From Voacanga thouarsii (Eukaryota; Streptophyta; Magnoliopsida; Gentianales; Apocynaceae): a stretch of 64,000 nucleotides of DNA. A program made the translations under genes and the position numbers. The notes under the pieces were generated by a model, which saw only the letters and a list, made by a program, of their open reading frames with translations, was not told the DNA's origin and ran no database searches. Of this stretch, positions 37,519 to 49,432 are shown one piece after another; the stretch's first letter is position 1; every line of letters begins with the position of its first letter. The stretch is from the NCBI GenBank assembly GCA_026120185.1, contig JANUWF010001625.1, positions 930,001-994,000 on the forward strand, written 5' to 3'.

Positions 37519-38238
37519 TTACATGGGTAAGAATCCCTTTTTGGATTGATCAATGCTAAACCTCATTAGCACATTATCTATGTATGTAGACTGTGAAAGA
37601 CCTAGCAACCTTCTGGATCTATCCTTATAGATCCTTATTGCAAGAATATAGGTTGCTTCTCCAAGGTTTTTCATGGAGAATTGTTTGGACATCCAAATTT
37701 TTACCGTTTGCAAGATAGGTATATCATTTCCTATTAGCAATATGTCATCTACATAAAGCAGTAAGAAAAAGATTGCATTCCCACTATCCTTCTTGTATAC
37801 ACAAGGCTCATCCATATTTTGAATGAAACCAAACTCTTTGATTATTTCATCAAAACGGATGTTCCAACCCCAAGAAGCTTACTTAAGTCCATAAATAGAC
37901 CTTTGCAACTTACACACCTTTGTACCATCACTGGATGTGAAACCATCAGGTTATGTTATATACATTTCCTCAGTCAGATTTCCATTTAGGAAAGCTGTTT
38001 TCACATCCATTTGCCAAATCCCATAATCATGATGAGCAGCAAGGGCTAGGAGTATCATGATGGATTTCAACATGGCTACTGGCGAGAAGGTTTCATTATA
38101 GTCAATACCATGTTGTTGACGATAACCCTTCGCCACTAGTCGTGTTGTATAGGTAAGTAAGTTACCATCCATGTCTGTTTTCTTCTTGAAAACCCACTTG
38201 CACCCAATAGGTTTAATTCTTTTGGGTGGATCAACCAA
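37519..38238 (-). pseudogene. Copia-1 reverse transcriptase
   Basis: The sense frame (38,238-37,951) carries IGCKWVFKKKTDMDGN, RLVAKGYRQQHGIDYNETFS and QMDVKTAFLNG. After a stop-bearing gap, the segment 37,815-37,519 carries LLLYVDDILLIGND, whose YVDD is the catalytic box. Both segments are in one frame (423 nt apart). Family role: cDNA synthesis from an RNA template in virus-like particles. Stops near 37,950 and after 37,519 inactivate it. Confidence 0.88.
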
Positions 38239-38502
38239 AGTCCATACTTAGTTGTTATACATGGAATCCATCTCTAACTTCGTGGTCTCAAGATACTTGC
38301 TAGATTTTGAACTATTCAGAACATCCTTGGAGGTATTAAGCTCATCTTCATCTATGAGTAATACGTCGTTGTGGTCACTAATGAGAAATTCATATCTCTC
38401 AGATGCCACGCGTATCCTAATAGATCTACAAGGTTCTTGTATATTAGAAGGTTCATCTATTCTCTAAATAGATGTGGGGTTAGACAGTTGATCCTCGTTT
38501 AT

Positions 38503-39615
38503 TTAATCTGAATGAACTTCACTAAGTTCAATCTTACTCCTATTGTCCCCTCTGAGCATGTGCTCCTTTTCTAAGAAGAGGACATACTTCAAAACAAACA
38601 ATTTGTTTTCAGAGGATAGGTAGAAGTAATATTCGAAAGATTCTTTCGAATATCCCATAAACAAACACTTGTCAGACTTACTCTCAAGTTTATCTAACTG
38701 TGGCCTTTTAACAAAGGCAGGACAATCCCATACTCGCAAGTGAGATAACTTTGGTCACTTACCAAAGAACATCTCAAATGGGGTGGTATCAATTGATTTT
38801 TTCGTAACTCTCTTTAGTATATAAACAGAAGACTCTAGTGCATACCCCCAAAATGATTTTGGTAGGTCTGCTGAAGCTATCATGGTCTGTACCATGTCTA
38901 GAAGGGTTCGATTCCTTTTCTCAGATACACCATTATGTTAAGGTGTATGTGGTGGAGTCCAATGAGATAATATCTCCTTATCTTTAAGATAACTCAAAAA
39001 CTCTTAGCTCAAGTATTCTCTCCTCCTCGATCAGATCTTAGAGTCGTAATACTTTTGCCAAGTTGTTTCTCTATTTCATTTTTTAAAGTCTTTGAACTTT
39101 TCAAAGGCCTCAGATTTGTATTTCATTAAATACAAATATCTATATCGTGAGAAGTCATCGATAAATGTTGTGAAATAGTTGTAACCTCCTCTTACTTGTA
39201 TTGACATTGGGCCACATACATCAGAATGTATGAGTTCTAATAACTCCATACCCCATTCTCCTTTTCCTAGAAAAGGAGTTTTAGCCATTTTACCTTGTAA
39301 ACAAGACTCGCATATGCTATATGATTCATAAACAAATGACCCTAACTCACCAAGCTTGTGTAACTTGGAAACACGATTTTCATTTACATGGCCCAAACCA
39401 TAATGCCATAAGTAAGAGGTGTTAGAGTTATCTATTTTAGGTTTCTTATTGTTTATATTGAGAATTGGATTATCCAAGTCTAGAACGTATAAACCATTAA
39501 CCAAAGTTGCTGAACCATAATGAATATCATTCAATGAAAAACAAAAACATTTATTCTTAAATATTAAATGAAATCCACATAAGTCTAAACACGCAATTGA
39601 GATAATATTTTTCAT
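38503..39615 (-). pseudogene. Copia-1 integrase
   Basis: The open segment 39,615-39,076 has the pre-integrase zinc finger (LWHYGLGHVN ... ICESCLQGKM) and the core start ELIHSDVCGPM ... FIDDFSRY. Next, in a locally shifted frame (about 39,070-39,015), comes LRSDRGGE, and then, back in the first frame, HNGVSEKRNRTLLDMV, giving D, D and E of the DDE triad. The segment 38,739-38,503 adds the C-terminal CPAFVKRPQLDKLESKSDKC region. Stops occur between segments and two compensating indels lie in the core. Confidence 0.85.
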
Positions 39616-39689
39616 TAAAACTGGTACAAAATAACAGTTTTGTACTTCTAGAATTCAACCAGAAAGCAGGTTCAGCTCGTATGTCCTCA

Positions 39690-39900
39690 TAGCAAGTGCA
39701 GCAACCTTTGCCCCATTTATACTACGTAGGTCCACATCGCCTTTCTATAGCCTTCTACTGCTATTTAGTCCCTGCAAGTTATTGCACAAATGAGATCCAC
39801 ATTCGGTATTTAATACCTATATCTCATTTCTAAGGGCAGTATTTATCTCAATCATAAGCATACCTAGAGAAAAAGTAGAAGTGCTTATAAGTTTCTCCTT
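39690..39900 (-). pseudogene. Copia-1 protease, active site destroyed
   Basis: The sense frame gives VLNTECGSHLCNNLQGL, where copia elements of this kind have DTGCGSH. The catalytic DTG is NTE (39,802-39,810), and the Trp usually before it is a TAG stop (39,817-39,819). Same frame as gag and integrase. It cannot be an active aspartic protease. Confidence 0.75.
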
Positions 39901-40701
39901 CTACTTCTTATCCTTAATGGTCTCTAAGTAGGCTTTGCAGTTGCACCTCCAGTGGCCCATCTTCCCACAATAATGGCATAGGCCCTTAGTAGTTGTGTCT
40001 TTCTTGTTCACACCACATTTGGGCTTCATGGGAGCCTTCTTTTTCTTCTTTTGAACTTTCTTCTTAGAAGAGCAAGATACTACCATTAAAACTGCATTGG
40101 AATCCTTCTTCATAGAGGACTTTGCTGTTTTGAGAAGATTAATCAACTCAGGAATGGTGGATTCAATCTTGTTCATCTAATAGTCAATCACAAATTGTGA
40201 GGAACTATTAGGGAAATATTGTAGAATTAAATCAACAGTTAAGTCATGGACTATTGCAAACCCGAGATATCCAAGCCTCTCTATTAAGCCCATCATCTTC
40301 AGCCAATGAGTGGCCACAGAAGAACCCTCTGCCATTTTGCAACAGAATAGTAGTTTCGAGATCTCGTATCTCTCAGTTCTGGCTTGGGCATCAAACAACT
40401 TTTGAAGATGTAAAATGATCGAATGAGCATCCATATACTCGTGCTATTTTTGGAACTCATGAATCATGGATGCCAGAATGATACATGATGCTGTATCACT
40501 ATCCTTCTTGTGTTTTCTATGGAGAGCATGCTCATCAGCATAAGGATCTTGAGCTGGTGGTGGTGGAATAGGAGCATCTAGCACATAGAGCAACTTTTCC
40601 GATTTGACAACGATTCTCAAATTTCTATACCAGTTGAGATAGATTGATTTGGTTAACTTGTTGGTTTCCAAGATGCTATGTAAGTTCAAGTTTGTTGACA
40701 T
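39901..40701 (-). pseudogene. Copia-1 gag with CCHC zinc knuckle
   Basis: ATG at 40,701 opens MSTNLNLHSILETNKL, followed by YLNWYRNLRIVVKSEK, as in copia gag. The zinc knuckle CHYCGKMGHWRCNC (C-x2-C-x4-H-x4-C) lies within 39,940-40,000, followed by Lys-rich sequence. The frame is continuous for 267 codons but for two TAG codons (40,444-40,446 and 40,177-40,179). The upstream one reads as CAG-to-TAG by comparison with the usual Q. Gag would package RNA into cytoplasmic particles. Confidence 0.88.
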
Positions 40702-42558
40702 GATACAAGTGACCTAGATGTAAAGATAGGAAAAATTAGCTACTTGAATATGCACATGATATGCAAATAATTATGACTTTAATTAAATGCATTTTTACTC
40801 CACTATTTTACTCATACCAATAGCCCCCACTACTGATTCAGGAAAGCCCGTTGAAAGCTTTCCTAGTGGACCGGTATCCAAATTCCTCAAAAACAACCTT
40901 AGGTTTGTCCAACAAGCCACCATTAAGTTCATTGGTAGGTATCTAATATCAATTATATCGTATGTAACTACCGGATCATTAGGTGATTAACAACTTTTAA
41001 TCTTAATGCCTTTTGGGCTACCCCAACTTTTCCTCTAAATTTATTTATGGCTGAGTTTGCCCAACCGGGATAAAGAATTTTGTTAAACCCAACCCATTAA
41101 TTAAGAATTTAATTCCAAATGAGTTTAATTCGATAGCTTGAACATGCCTGATGTCAAGTAGGCTTGGGTTTACCTAACAACCTGATCTCGAAAAAGGACT
41201 CTCGTTCTTACAATATTAACAGAAGGAATTAGATTTAATATTAATTGAGGGATTTGTTCCTTTTAGTGATTTCATTGAATGACATGCATAAAAATCAATA
41301 AATTACATAATTGATAATCATGGTAATAAAGCAATTATGTGGTATGGTTATGGACTTTACCCAAAATTAATTTCGTTGAGCCATAAAGGAAATTAATATA
41401 GTTAACCCTACGTCTTCATGCATGATTTAAGGTGAAGGTCTTACCTTCTCGCCTTGTTTTGGTTGCCATCTCTAGAATAGAATAGTTATACTCCTATCTA
41501 ACTGATGTAAACTAATTACATAATTTCCTAACGAGAGAAAACCTCGAGTTACATTCGAGGGGAGTCAGATGAGAAGAGAATTACACAAGAACTCTAGAGA
41601 AGGCAAGGCACGCAGGCCCTATTTCATAAAAACCAAAACTATAAAATGCATGAACAGAAATAATTCGTTTTAGTCCATAACCATCTACCATGCCATTAAC
41701 TATGCTTAAACAAAATAAACATATACTTTTATCATTCCAAAATCACTATTTTGGAAAAATAAAACAAATTGTAAAATCAATATTTTTAAAAATACATTAA
41801 ATTTAAATTTTCAAAATCACTATTTTGAAAAATAAAATTGTTTGTCCCAAAACTAATTTTGAGAAAAAATGCTTTTGGGTCCCATCTCTGGTAGCGAAAA
41901 CGGCGGTCCTGTCAGGGCAGCGCCCCCTTGGAAAAAATTTTATTTTACCGTCTCTCATCAAATGAGATTTTTCTCTTTCAAAATTCTATTGTAGGAAAAA
42001 AAAAGTTTTTTTTAAAACTACTGGATCGTGCAAAATAGAGCAGAACCGGCGCTGGTTTGGAAGCCGGAGCCGACGGCGCTTGTGTTACGATTTTTAGGAA
42101 AACTTTCCAGAAACAATTTCTGGATGTTCTCGAAATAGCATGCATCCGGCATCGGCTTGGAGGCCGGCGCCGGTGCTGGTTGTATTCAGGAACAATGGTG
42201 GTGATTTTGAAAATTTTCCTAAAATAAATTCTAGTGCCCTAATCTTTGCAACAGATGAGTGAGAACAATTCTCAACATAATTTTCTGTTTTGAGGCTCAA
42301 AACATCAACCAATTTGTTAGTTTAAACAACCATGTTGCAAGAAAACGTTTTCTACAGAAAATTTTTAGCACATGATGAAAACATCTTACGAAATATGCTG
42401 TAACTTTTACACAATCATATTGTACTACAGACCCAACCCATGATGCTCGAAATAATTTTAACTTGAGTGAAAACAATTTTCACAGCAAACAAAGAAAAAC
42501 ACGAATACATGAAAATAGTTTTTCATGCAAAAAACAATATTTGTAGACCACACATAGC
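40702..42558 (-). other. Copia-1 leader with GC-rich modules
   Basis: About 1.86 kb of untranslated leader between primer site and gag. It is AT-rich except 42,035-42,185, where ACCGGCGCTGG and GGCCGGCGCCGGTGC-type inverted modules occur, like those of family A LTRs. No supportable frame. Confidence 0.6.
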
Positions 42559-42559
42559 A

Positions 42560-42573
42560 TGGCTCTGATACCA
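42560..42573 (-). other. Copia-1 primer binding site (initiator tRNA-Met)
   Basis: The sense strand reads TGGTATCAGAGCCA, one base after the 5' LTR end. Confidence 0.85.
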
Positions 42574-42913
42574 TTGTTAGGTATCTTATGCTCGTATCCA
42601 ATACGATGTAGTGAAAAATAAAACGAGATACTATCCCAGCACCAGCATATGTGCAGAAAACAAGATAAAAATATATCAAAGGTAACATCTTTTTACCTTT
42701 GTTTGATTGTCCGAAGAACAAAAGTTTCTTCTTCAAGTCAATGCGCGATCTAGTAATACTCTTTATCCAACTTCAGGAGAGTTGAACGTCTAACCACTAT
42801 AATCATAATGTGTAATTATCTCTAACAGTAATCCACACAGAGGAAAGCTCAAGCACAAAAATTTCCTATGCTAGCAAAAAAAGATTGCGGCTAGGGTTCT
42901 TCACAAGAATAAT

Positions 42914-42914
<1 letters not shown>

Positions 42915-42961
<47 letters not shown>
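42915..42961. repeat. (GA)n microsatellite in copia-1 5' LTR
   Basis: About 23 GA units. The 3' LTR has about 5 at the matching place (35,564-35,574). Confidence 0.95.
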
Positions 42962-42967
<6 letters not shown>

Positions 42968-43023
42968 GGTTTTGTGTTGCCTAGAGTCTCCGTTTTTCCA
43001 GCCTCAGCTAGGGTTTTGATTGT

Positions 43024-43026
<3 letters not shown>

Positions 43027-43059
<33 letters not shown>
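43027..43059 (-). promoter_or_regulatory. Copia-1 LTR TATA region expanded to (TA)n
   Basis: About 16 TA units where the 3' LTR has an interrupted TATATATGTGATATAATC (35,639-35,656). It sits upstream of the CT-rich transcribed region, the expected place of the LTR promoter. Confidence 0.5.
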
Positions 43060-43060
<1 letters not shown>

Positions 43061-44588
43061 CCAAAAAATCTTGCAAAAATTGAGAATTCTAATCCTATTA
43101 GAAATCCTTAATTGTAATTGGAAACATCAAGTTCTCACAATTACAATTTGGGCAATAAATTATAAATAATTATAATTTGTGGACAACAACTTCTCTTTCT
43201 CTCAATTAACCCCACTATATTATCAAATAACATCTTGAGTATATAATCCTCTATTGCGTGTGTGACCTATTAGGTTTCCCGGTCAATTGGTAGCGAACAT
43301 GAATTAATCCAAATATCTTTTAGATTAATAATCCATATTTAATTAGAATTAATCCTATTAATTTTAATCAGGATTGGTTTATTAATTCATCAATTAATAA
43401 ACCCGTATTCCCAGATCATGAGCAGTATCTAGCAACATATCATGACCATCCAAGAGTCCAGGATATCATGTGGCTTGACATGATATCCTTCAATAACAAA
43501 CTACAGTGCAATTGACTCATTTCAACACATAATATCTCATTCAGTTTGGAGTACGGAATTAGTGCCAACTCCCTCCGGAAATAATTCTGGCCCGAATACA
43601 ATAGTACTTGTACCAAGAACCCACTACTCTAGATGTGTATCAAATAGAACTGTTTCCAATACACAACCGACTTGGCCAAGGACTTCTTGAGTAGTAATTC
43701 CTACAAGTGGTCGTGAGATATTCGCCTCTACTATTAGGAGTGGTGAATCATTTATTGACCCTTTCTACTACTTTCGTTTATCTCACAATGTACCCAATAT
43801 CCTTCCCATAGGTGGCCCTCAATCGAGCTCCGGTAATTGGAATCAAAGTACAATGCTCAGCAACCAAAGTACCTTGGGGATCTTAAGTCTAAGGATATAT
43901 GCACGTTTGCTATATTAAGATTATATCACTAGCACTAAATAGTTATCCATGTGATTATCTCAAAGCTAGGTCATCCAATGAACTTGTTCCATTAACAAGC
44001 ATCCATGTGTTAACTTTGCATATATCAATACTCATAGATATGAGAACCACTGCCTGATCAAATCAGGAAGACTAACACATGTTAGTCTTAACGCATTAAT
44101 GATGTCCTGTCTCATTAATACTACGGCTAGGGACTATTTAAGTACTAACACTATACAGTGTAGTAGGAATCTCATATCATGATCTTTATCATGATTTCCT
44201 TAACACAAAGTTGTACTAGGAACTTTATCGAATAGTTATATTAGTTAAAAGTAAACAAAAGAAACTGTACGATAAATAATGCCTTTTATTAAAATAAAAT
44301 GTGTCATATACAATGTACATGTGATTGCCTCTAGGGCATAACACTAACAAACTTAATTAGTCTCCTAGCATAGTGTAATTAGTTATATCTCATATAATTT
44401 TTTTAGCGAGATAATGATATTAGACCAAAGTAGCGTTAATTGCTATCTTCATATGGATTCGATAATTGTTATTCCCTATACTATGGGATGGGTATATATG
44501 CCATATTGTGTGATTTTAGTGATTGGCATTTTAATTTATAACTTGATTTATGTGGGTTGTTGATATTATTTCCAATGCACAAATAACA

Positions 44589-45028
44589 CAATAAAAAACT
44601 CTATACAATTTCGATGGAAGAATAGGAAGTAGTTTAGTGGATGGCTCTATTGTATACAAACTCAATGTGTGGGAAACACTCTTCCCAATTCTTTAATCTT
44701 TTCTTGATGATGGTCCTCAAGAGTCGTGTGAGAGTCCAGTTGACCACTTTTGTTTGTCTGCCCATTTGATGGTGGCAAGATATAAAAAACAAAATGTTAG
44801 TGCCAAGTTTGTTCCATAAGATTCTCCAAAAAGGACTAAGGAACTTAGTTTCCTTATCCAAAATAATAGTCATTCGAATTCCATGCATCTTTACTTCTTC
44901 TTTAAAGAATACATTTGCAAAATGGGAAGGATTATTAGTCTTGGAACAAGCCACGAATTCAATCATCTTTGAGAATCAATAAACAATCACGAATATAGAA
45001 TCCTTCCCCCTCCTCCCTTGGTTCTAGC
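44589..45028 (-). pseudogene. Gypsy integrase fragment
   Basis: The sense frame 44,966-44,634 starts MIEFVACSKTNNPSHFANVF and goes on to LHGIRMTIILDKETKFLSPF (with MHG in place of LHG), then HQMGRQTKVVNWTL, matching the gypsy integrase core between first Asp and Glu. The usual SDRD is LDKE here. Text upstream (to 45,028) gives KDSIFVIVY and FSKM. Cut on the left by the family B LTR and on the right by a copia LTR. Confidence 0.8.
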
Positions 45029-46797
45029 TGTTGGATTTTGTTCATGCAATAACAATTAATGCGCAGCAAAATTAAAATAAAATCCATACAATAGGATCAC
45101 ACGTATGTAATTAAACAGGTTAGTGAGAGGAAAAAAAATTGTTATCTTGAAAAGGTAGCTTTGAAAATTTTCTTCACACACATAGAACCCTTCCGTAAAC
45201 TAGTTCAAGCACGAACCGCCAAAATTCCAAGCATAATAGTATCCATACGAGAACGTGCCCAAGAAAACCTCCAAGAAAATTTTTGCTAGTAGATTTATAT
45301 TTATGGCGGCTATTAGATTAATTTTTGCGGTAAGAATAGGTAAATTGATTTTTCATGAAAGAAGAAAAGCTACTATTTTTTGGTAAAAACCTGAACATGA
45401 TGAAAAAAGCTCCAGAAGGGAAAAAAAATTGCAGGGTAGTTTTTCAACCCACGACCTTTATAGTTTTTATCATATATGTTACCTAAATCATTTAGGAAAA
45501 ATTTCACAACCCTTTGTCCTTTTTAATAACCTTTCTGGAACCAAAATATAGCTTTTCCAAATTGTAGTCTCATTGTTATATAATTGCAATTAGACCCTTG
45601 AATTATAACACCATTATAATTGAACCACAAGCCTTTTAAGTAATTATAATTTTACCCAACTAATTATAATAATTTATAATTAACCATAATAATTATTTCT
45701 TCTCATGAATTAACACCATAATATTATCATATAATATATTGAGTACCGATTTCTCTATTATGTGTGACTTATTAGGTTTTCTAGTCAATTGGCAGCTATT
45801 ATGAATTAATTCTATCGCAATCGAATTAATAATCTTTTTATAATTATAACAAACCTATTAATTCTAATTAGGACTAAATTATTAATTTTCTAATTAATAA
45901 TTTCATATTTAGCAGATTATGAGCTTGAATTTATTAGTACTTATTCCAGTATCCATTACTCAACATGTGTATCAATTTGAAGTATTTCTAATATGTAGTC
46001 ACCTTGGACAAGAACTTCTTGAGTAATGATTCTATTCAAGTGACCATGAGATATTTGCCACTACTATTAGGAGTAATGAATTTTTTATTAATCCTCCTAA
46101 CTACTTTCGTTTACTTTACATTGTACCCAATATCCATACCATAGGCAGTCTTGTAAGGATTTCAGATATTAGAATCAAAGTACAACGTTCAGTAAGTAAA
46201 GTATACTTTGGATATATCAAATCTAAAGATACTTCTACATTTGTTATAATAAGATTTAATCACTGGCACTGAATAGTTATCTATGTGGTTATCTCATAGT
46301 AAAGTTATCAAATGATCTTGTTCACTTAACAAGCACCTACGTGTTAACATTGAATATCACAATACTCACGGATGTACGATTCACTACTTGATCCAATTAA
46401 GAAGTATAACACGTGTTAGTGTTAGCACATTAGTGATGTCCTATCTTATAAATACTATGACTAGGGATAATTTAAGTACAAGTACTATATAGTGTAGTAG
46501 GAATCTCGTACTATGATCTCTATCATAATTTTCTTAATATTATACTATGTGCTTAGCACTTTACCTAATAGTCTTATAGCCATGAAGTATAAATGAAACA
46601 AACTGATCAGATAAAAAATGCCTTTATTTGATAAATGTGCCATATATAATATAAAAGTGATTGCCTTTAAGGTATAACACTAACAAACTCCCACTTGCCC
46701 TAGAGCTAATTAATTTATGTGTTGAATACTGAATGACTTTACATATCTATCATATTTTATCTAGGGTAGCACCTTAGTGAGCGAGTCCGCTATGTTC
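45029..46797 (-). mobile_element. Copia-1-related 3' LTR with polypurine tract, truncated
   Basis: LTR 45,029-46,685 (1,657 bp), sense TGTTAGTGTTATACC to AATCCAACA. Adjacent 46,686-46,699 is the polypurine tract (sense GGCAAGTGGGAGTT), and 46,700-46,797 matches the end of copia-1 pol at 36,951-37,060. The rest of the element is gone where the family A element begins. It is diverged from the complete copia-1. Confidence 0.8.
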
Positions 46798-47497
46798 ACT
46801 CATAGATAGCCCTCCTTCTTCTTCCTTTGAAGACCTTCTTGCACAACCCTCCTTGAACTGAAAAATTCCTCCTTAGATGGAGTGATTTTCTATGATGATC
46901 AATAAATTTTCCTCTTTTTTCCTTTTGTTTTTTCGTCTATTTATAGGCTTAGGAAGTGCCTAAACATGTAGGAACAGTGTTCTTGGCCAAGTAGAAGTTG
47001 GAAGATGCTAAAACTCCATAGATTATTGAAAACCGTGTAGAAAAAATCAAGCACTGCCTTAACCTCAGGGCATAGCCTATGCCGCGTTGGCGCTCGGAGC
47101 TGGCGCCGGTTGTGTTTTGCTTCTCTACTTCTTCACTGATTTTTTTTCCGAATTTCACATAATGAAGACCAGAATGCAGCCGGAACCGCCTTGACTCTTG
47201 GAGCCGACGCAGGTTCCACTCTGTTTCCCTCTGTTTTCACCAATTTTTCCGTTACTTTGAAGTATGTGTCAACAGTGCATGGCCGGCGCCAGTTCTAGAG
47301 CCCTAGCCGGCGAAACCTCTCTTCTGTTTTGCGACGTTTTTGTGTCGTTTTATCCTAAAAATCTATAATAATGAAAAAAAAAACTTTTGCAAGGGTAAAA
47401 TCTCAAATATGAAGGAATATAACTAGTTATTGAACAAAATGTATCACAAAAGAACCTTAAATAACTAGGACAAATATGACTAATTTAGCCCCTATCA
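46798..47497 (-). repeat. Family A 3' LTR, truncated
   Basis: Sense start TGATAGGGGC at 47,497. Homology with the 5' LTR stops near 46,798, against copia DNA. TATA box at 46,937-46,946. Confidence 0.8.
46937..46946 (-). promoter_or_regulatory. Family A LTR TATA box
   Basis: The sense strand reads CTATAAATAG, at the same position as in other copies. Confidence 0.55.
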
Positions 47498-47512
47498 TAT
47501 TCCCCCACACTT
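47498..47512 (-). other. Family A polypurine tract
   Basis: The sense strand reads AAGTGTGGGGGAATA directly before the 3' LTR. Confidence 0.75.
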
Positions 47513-47517
47513 CGTTC

Positions 47518-47537
47518 TTTGCTTGTCCTCAAGAAAA
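47518..47537 (-). other. Pre-polypurine-tract hairpin, family A
   Basis: The sense strand reads TTTTCTTGAGGACAAGCAAA, a near-palindrome just upstream of the polypurine tract. Confidence 0.6.
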
Positions 47538-49432
47538 GTATCAAGAATAAGTAGGAAAACACAAGGTTTCATTAATCACTCAATCAATTTCAAAACAATA
47601 TCTTCAATGCTTCCTTCATTCAAGAACATAGAATACATGATACTACATCTTTCACAACCAATGCAAGAATTGTATTGGTGATAAATGACGTAGTAGAACC
47701 ATCTCAATACTTCATAATATCCTCAAACCATTGGAAAGAATTTAGTTCAAAAAAATAATATGCATTCCTTAGGCTTACTTGTTATACACTCTCTCCACTA
47801 ATCCAAGACATATCGTGATTCTCCTTAGATCAAGTAGGACTTTTAAGCTTGTAATGTAAGGCTAAAGGCTTGTAATATAGCTTATCAAACAAAGGATATA
47901 GGAGATTCAAAAATTAAAGAAAAACTGAGAGTTAGCAAGAAAAGGATAAACAAAATGAATCAATAATTTCCAACTCTTCTTGCTCTCATATTCCAAAAAT
48001 CAGTCAAACCATAACCTTATTAAGCAATTACAACTCCACTCAAGAAAATCCTGCATTTTTTCTTTTTTTTATTTTTTTTTCTCATCAAATCTTCTTTATT
48101 TCTTTCACAAGATCACTCGAATTTTCCAGCAATGGTGTCAAGTACTCTAATATGAACTTAACTTTTACAGCTCAATCACCAATTTTTTTTTTGTGATCTT
48201 TCTTTTCTTTTTCTTTCAAAAAGTTTTCTCTTCTCTTTCTTTTTCTTTCTTCACTCTTACTGCTGCTTTTCTTTTCTTTTTTCAATCTCTCTTTTCTTTT
48301 TCTTCTCTTTCTTTGCTTTCTTTTTTTTCTTTCCAACTCAATTCAGTATTGATCCATGACTAAAAGAAACAAGTCTTGATCTTTATCCCAACATTCTTTC
48401 TGAACATTCTCATACATATATTTTCATCCATCAAGAGCTTAAAGATTTGGGAAATTATTAAAACTCTCAGCAACAAGCAATGGACAAAATATTGTGACAG
48501 GTTTTCAAGAAAGAAATCAACAATTTAGGCTCAAAATAGGCACTAGGGATAATATCACAATAGGTAGGCTTGAAAATCTCGAACTATCCAAAGAAGGCCT
48601 ATTACCGTCATCCCTAAGTTAAATCATGATTGTCTTTCTTATTCCGCCTGGAGAGGTATTCAAGTAAGTTCTAGAATGCTTCATGAATTTTAGTAGAAAA
48701 ACAGTTTTATAGACAATGTAAAGTATTTGATCAAGAACTACTTCGTCCAAGTGAGGGTAAAAAGTCATGCATATGCCATAAATGATCTAGAACATATGCT
48801 CTATAGTCCATCATAAAGACATGCATTAAAAATATAACTTGAAATCTCAAAGAAAGTAAGAAAAAATTTGAAAAACTTTCGCTTAAAATTTGCTCCCAAG
48901 AAGGTTAAAGTATATGTATAGAAGACTTGTTAATCAAATCACTCCCCCACACTTAAACTGGACATTGTCCTCAATGGCCAAATAAATATAACAAGAAATA
49001 ACCATGCCATGGGACCAAAAATAAAAAGGAGAAGAGATAAGAAAGTCCATACTGCCATTACAAATTAGTTCCAAAAGTTCCAATCTTTGAACTCTTCAAA
49101 TTTTCAAAACTTTTAAATCAAAATTTTCTAAGGTAGCTCAATACTAAGAAAACACCAAGATAATTGATTAAAACTTGGTCAAAAAATATCACCAAACCAC
49201 TCCCCCATACTTAAATTGGATAATGTCCTCATTGGCAAAAAATAAACACAAGAAAACATCTCCAAAGGGACCAAAAATAATAATGGGTTAGAAAGTTTAA
49301 GTAATACTTCCCAAGTGCAATAAAGTTGCAATAGGTATCTAAACTTGAGGTACAGAGAAGGGCCTGTCCAAGATGACTTTATTCCAATAAAACAAAACAC
49401 AAATAAAAGCACAAAAAAATAAAAACACATAC
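47538..49432 (-). other. Family A internal region, non-coding part
   Basis: No supportable frame. A long pyrimidine-rich tract (48,055-48,340, purine-rich on the sense strand) parallels the ones in family B. Two copies of a CATTGGACAATGTCC-type block with a GTGTGGGGGAGT-like purine run occur at 48,943-48,985 and 49,199-49,240, hinting at an internal duplication. Confidence 0.5.

Larger units (their letters stand above)
35223..44349 (-). mobile_element. Complete copia-1 retrotransposon (minus)
   Basis: 9,127 bp between perfect AACTT duplications (35,218-35,222 and 44,350-44,354). Minus-strand order: 5' LTR 42,575-44,349, primer site, leader, gag, protease, integrase, RT, RNase H, polypurine tract, 3' LTR 35,223-36,938. 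Integrase precedes RT, the Ty1/copia order. The LTRs differ by many substitutions and by microsatellite length, so the insertion is not recent. Nonsense codons make it inactive. Confidence 0.92.
42575..44349 (-). repeat. Copia-1 5' LTR
   Basis: 1,775 bp, TGTTAGTGTTATGCCC at 44,349 to ATACCTAACA at 42,575. It is 59 bp longer than the 3' LTR, with long (GA)n and (TA)n runs that are short or absent there. Confidence 0.9.
33896..44588 (+). mobile_element. Family B 3' LTR (plus), split by complete copia-1 element
   Basis: It starts TGTTATGAGGG after the polypurine tract and resumes at 44,350/44,355, ending near 44,588 (CACAAATAACA). About 1.56 kb belongs to the LTR. It has two palindromic modules (34,139-34,171 and 34,277-34,313). 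The gap is the copia-1 element with AACTT duplication. What follows 44,588 is unrelated gypsy integrase, which supports the right boundary. Confidence 0.7.
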
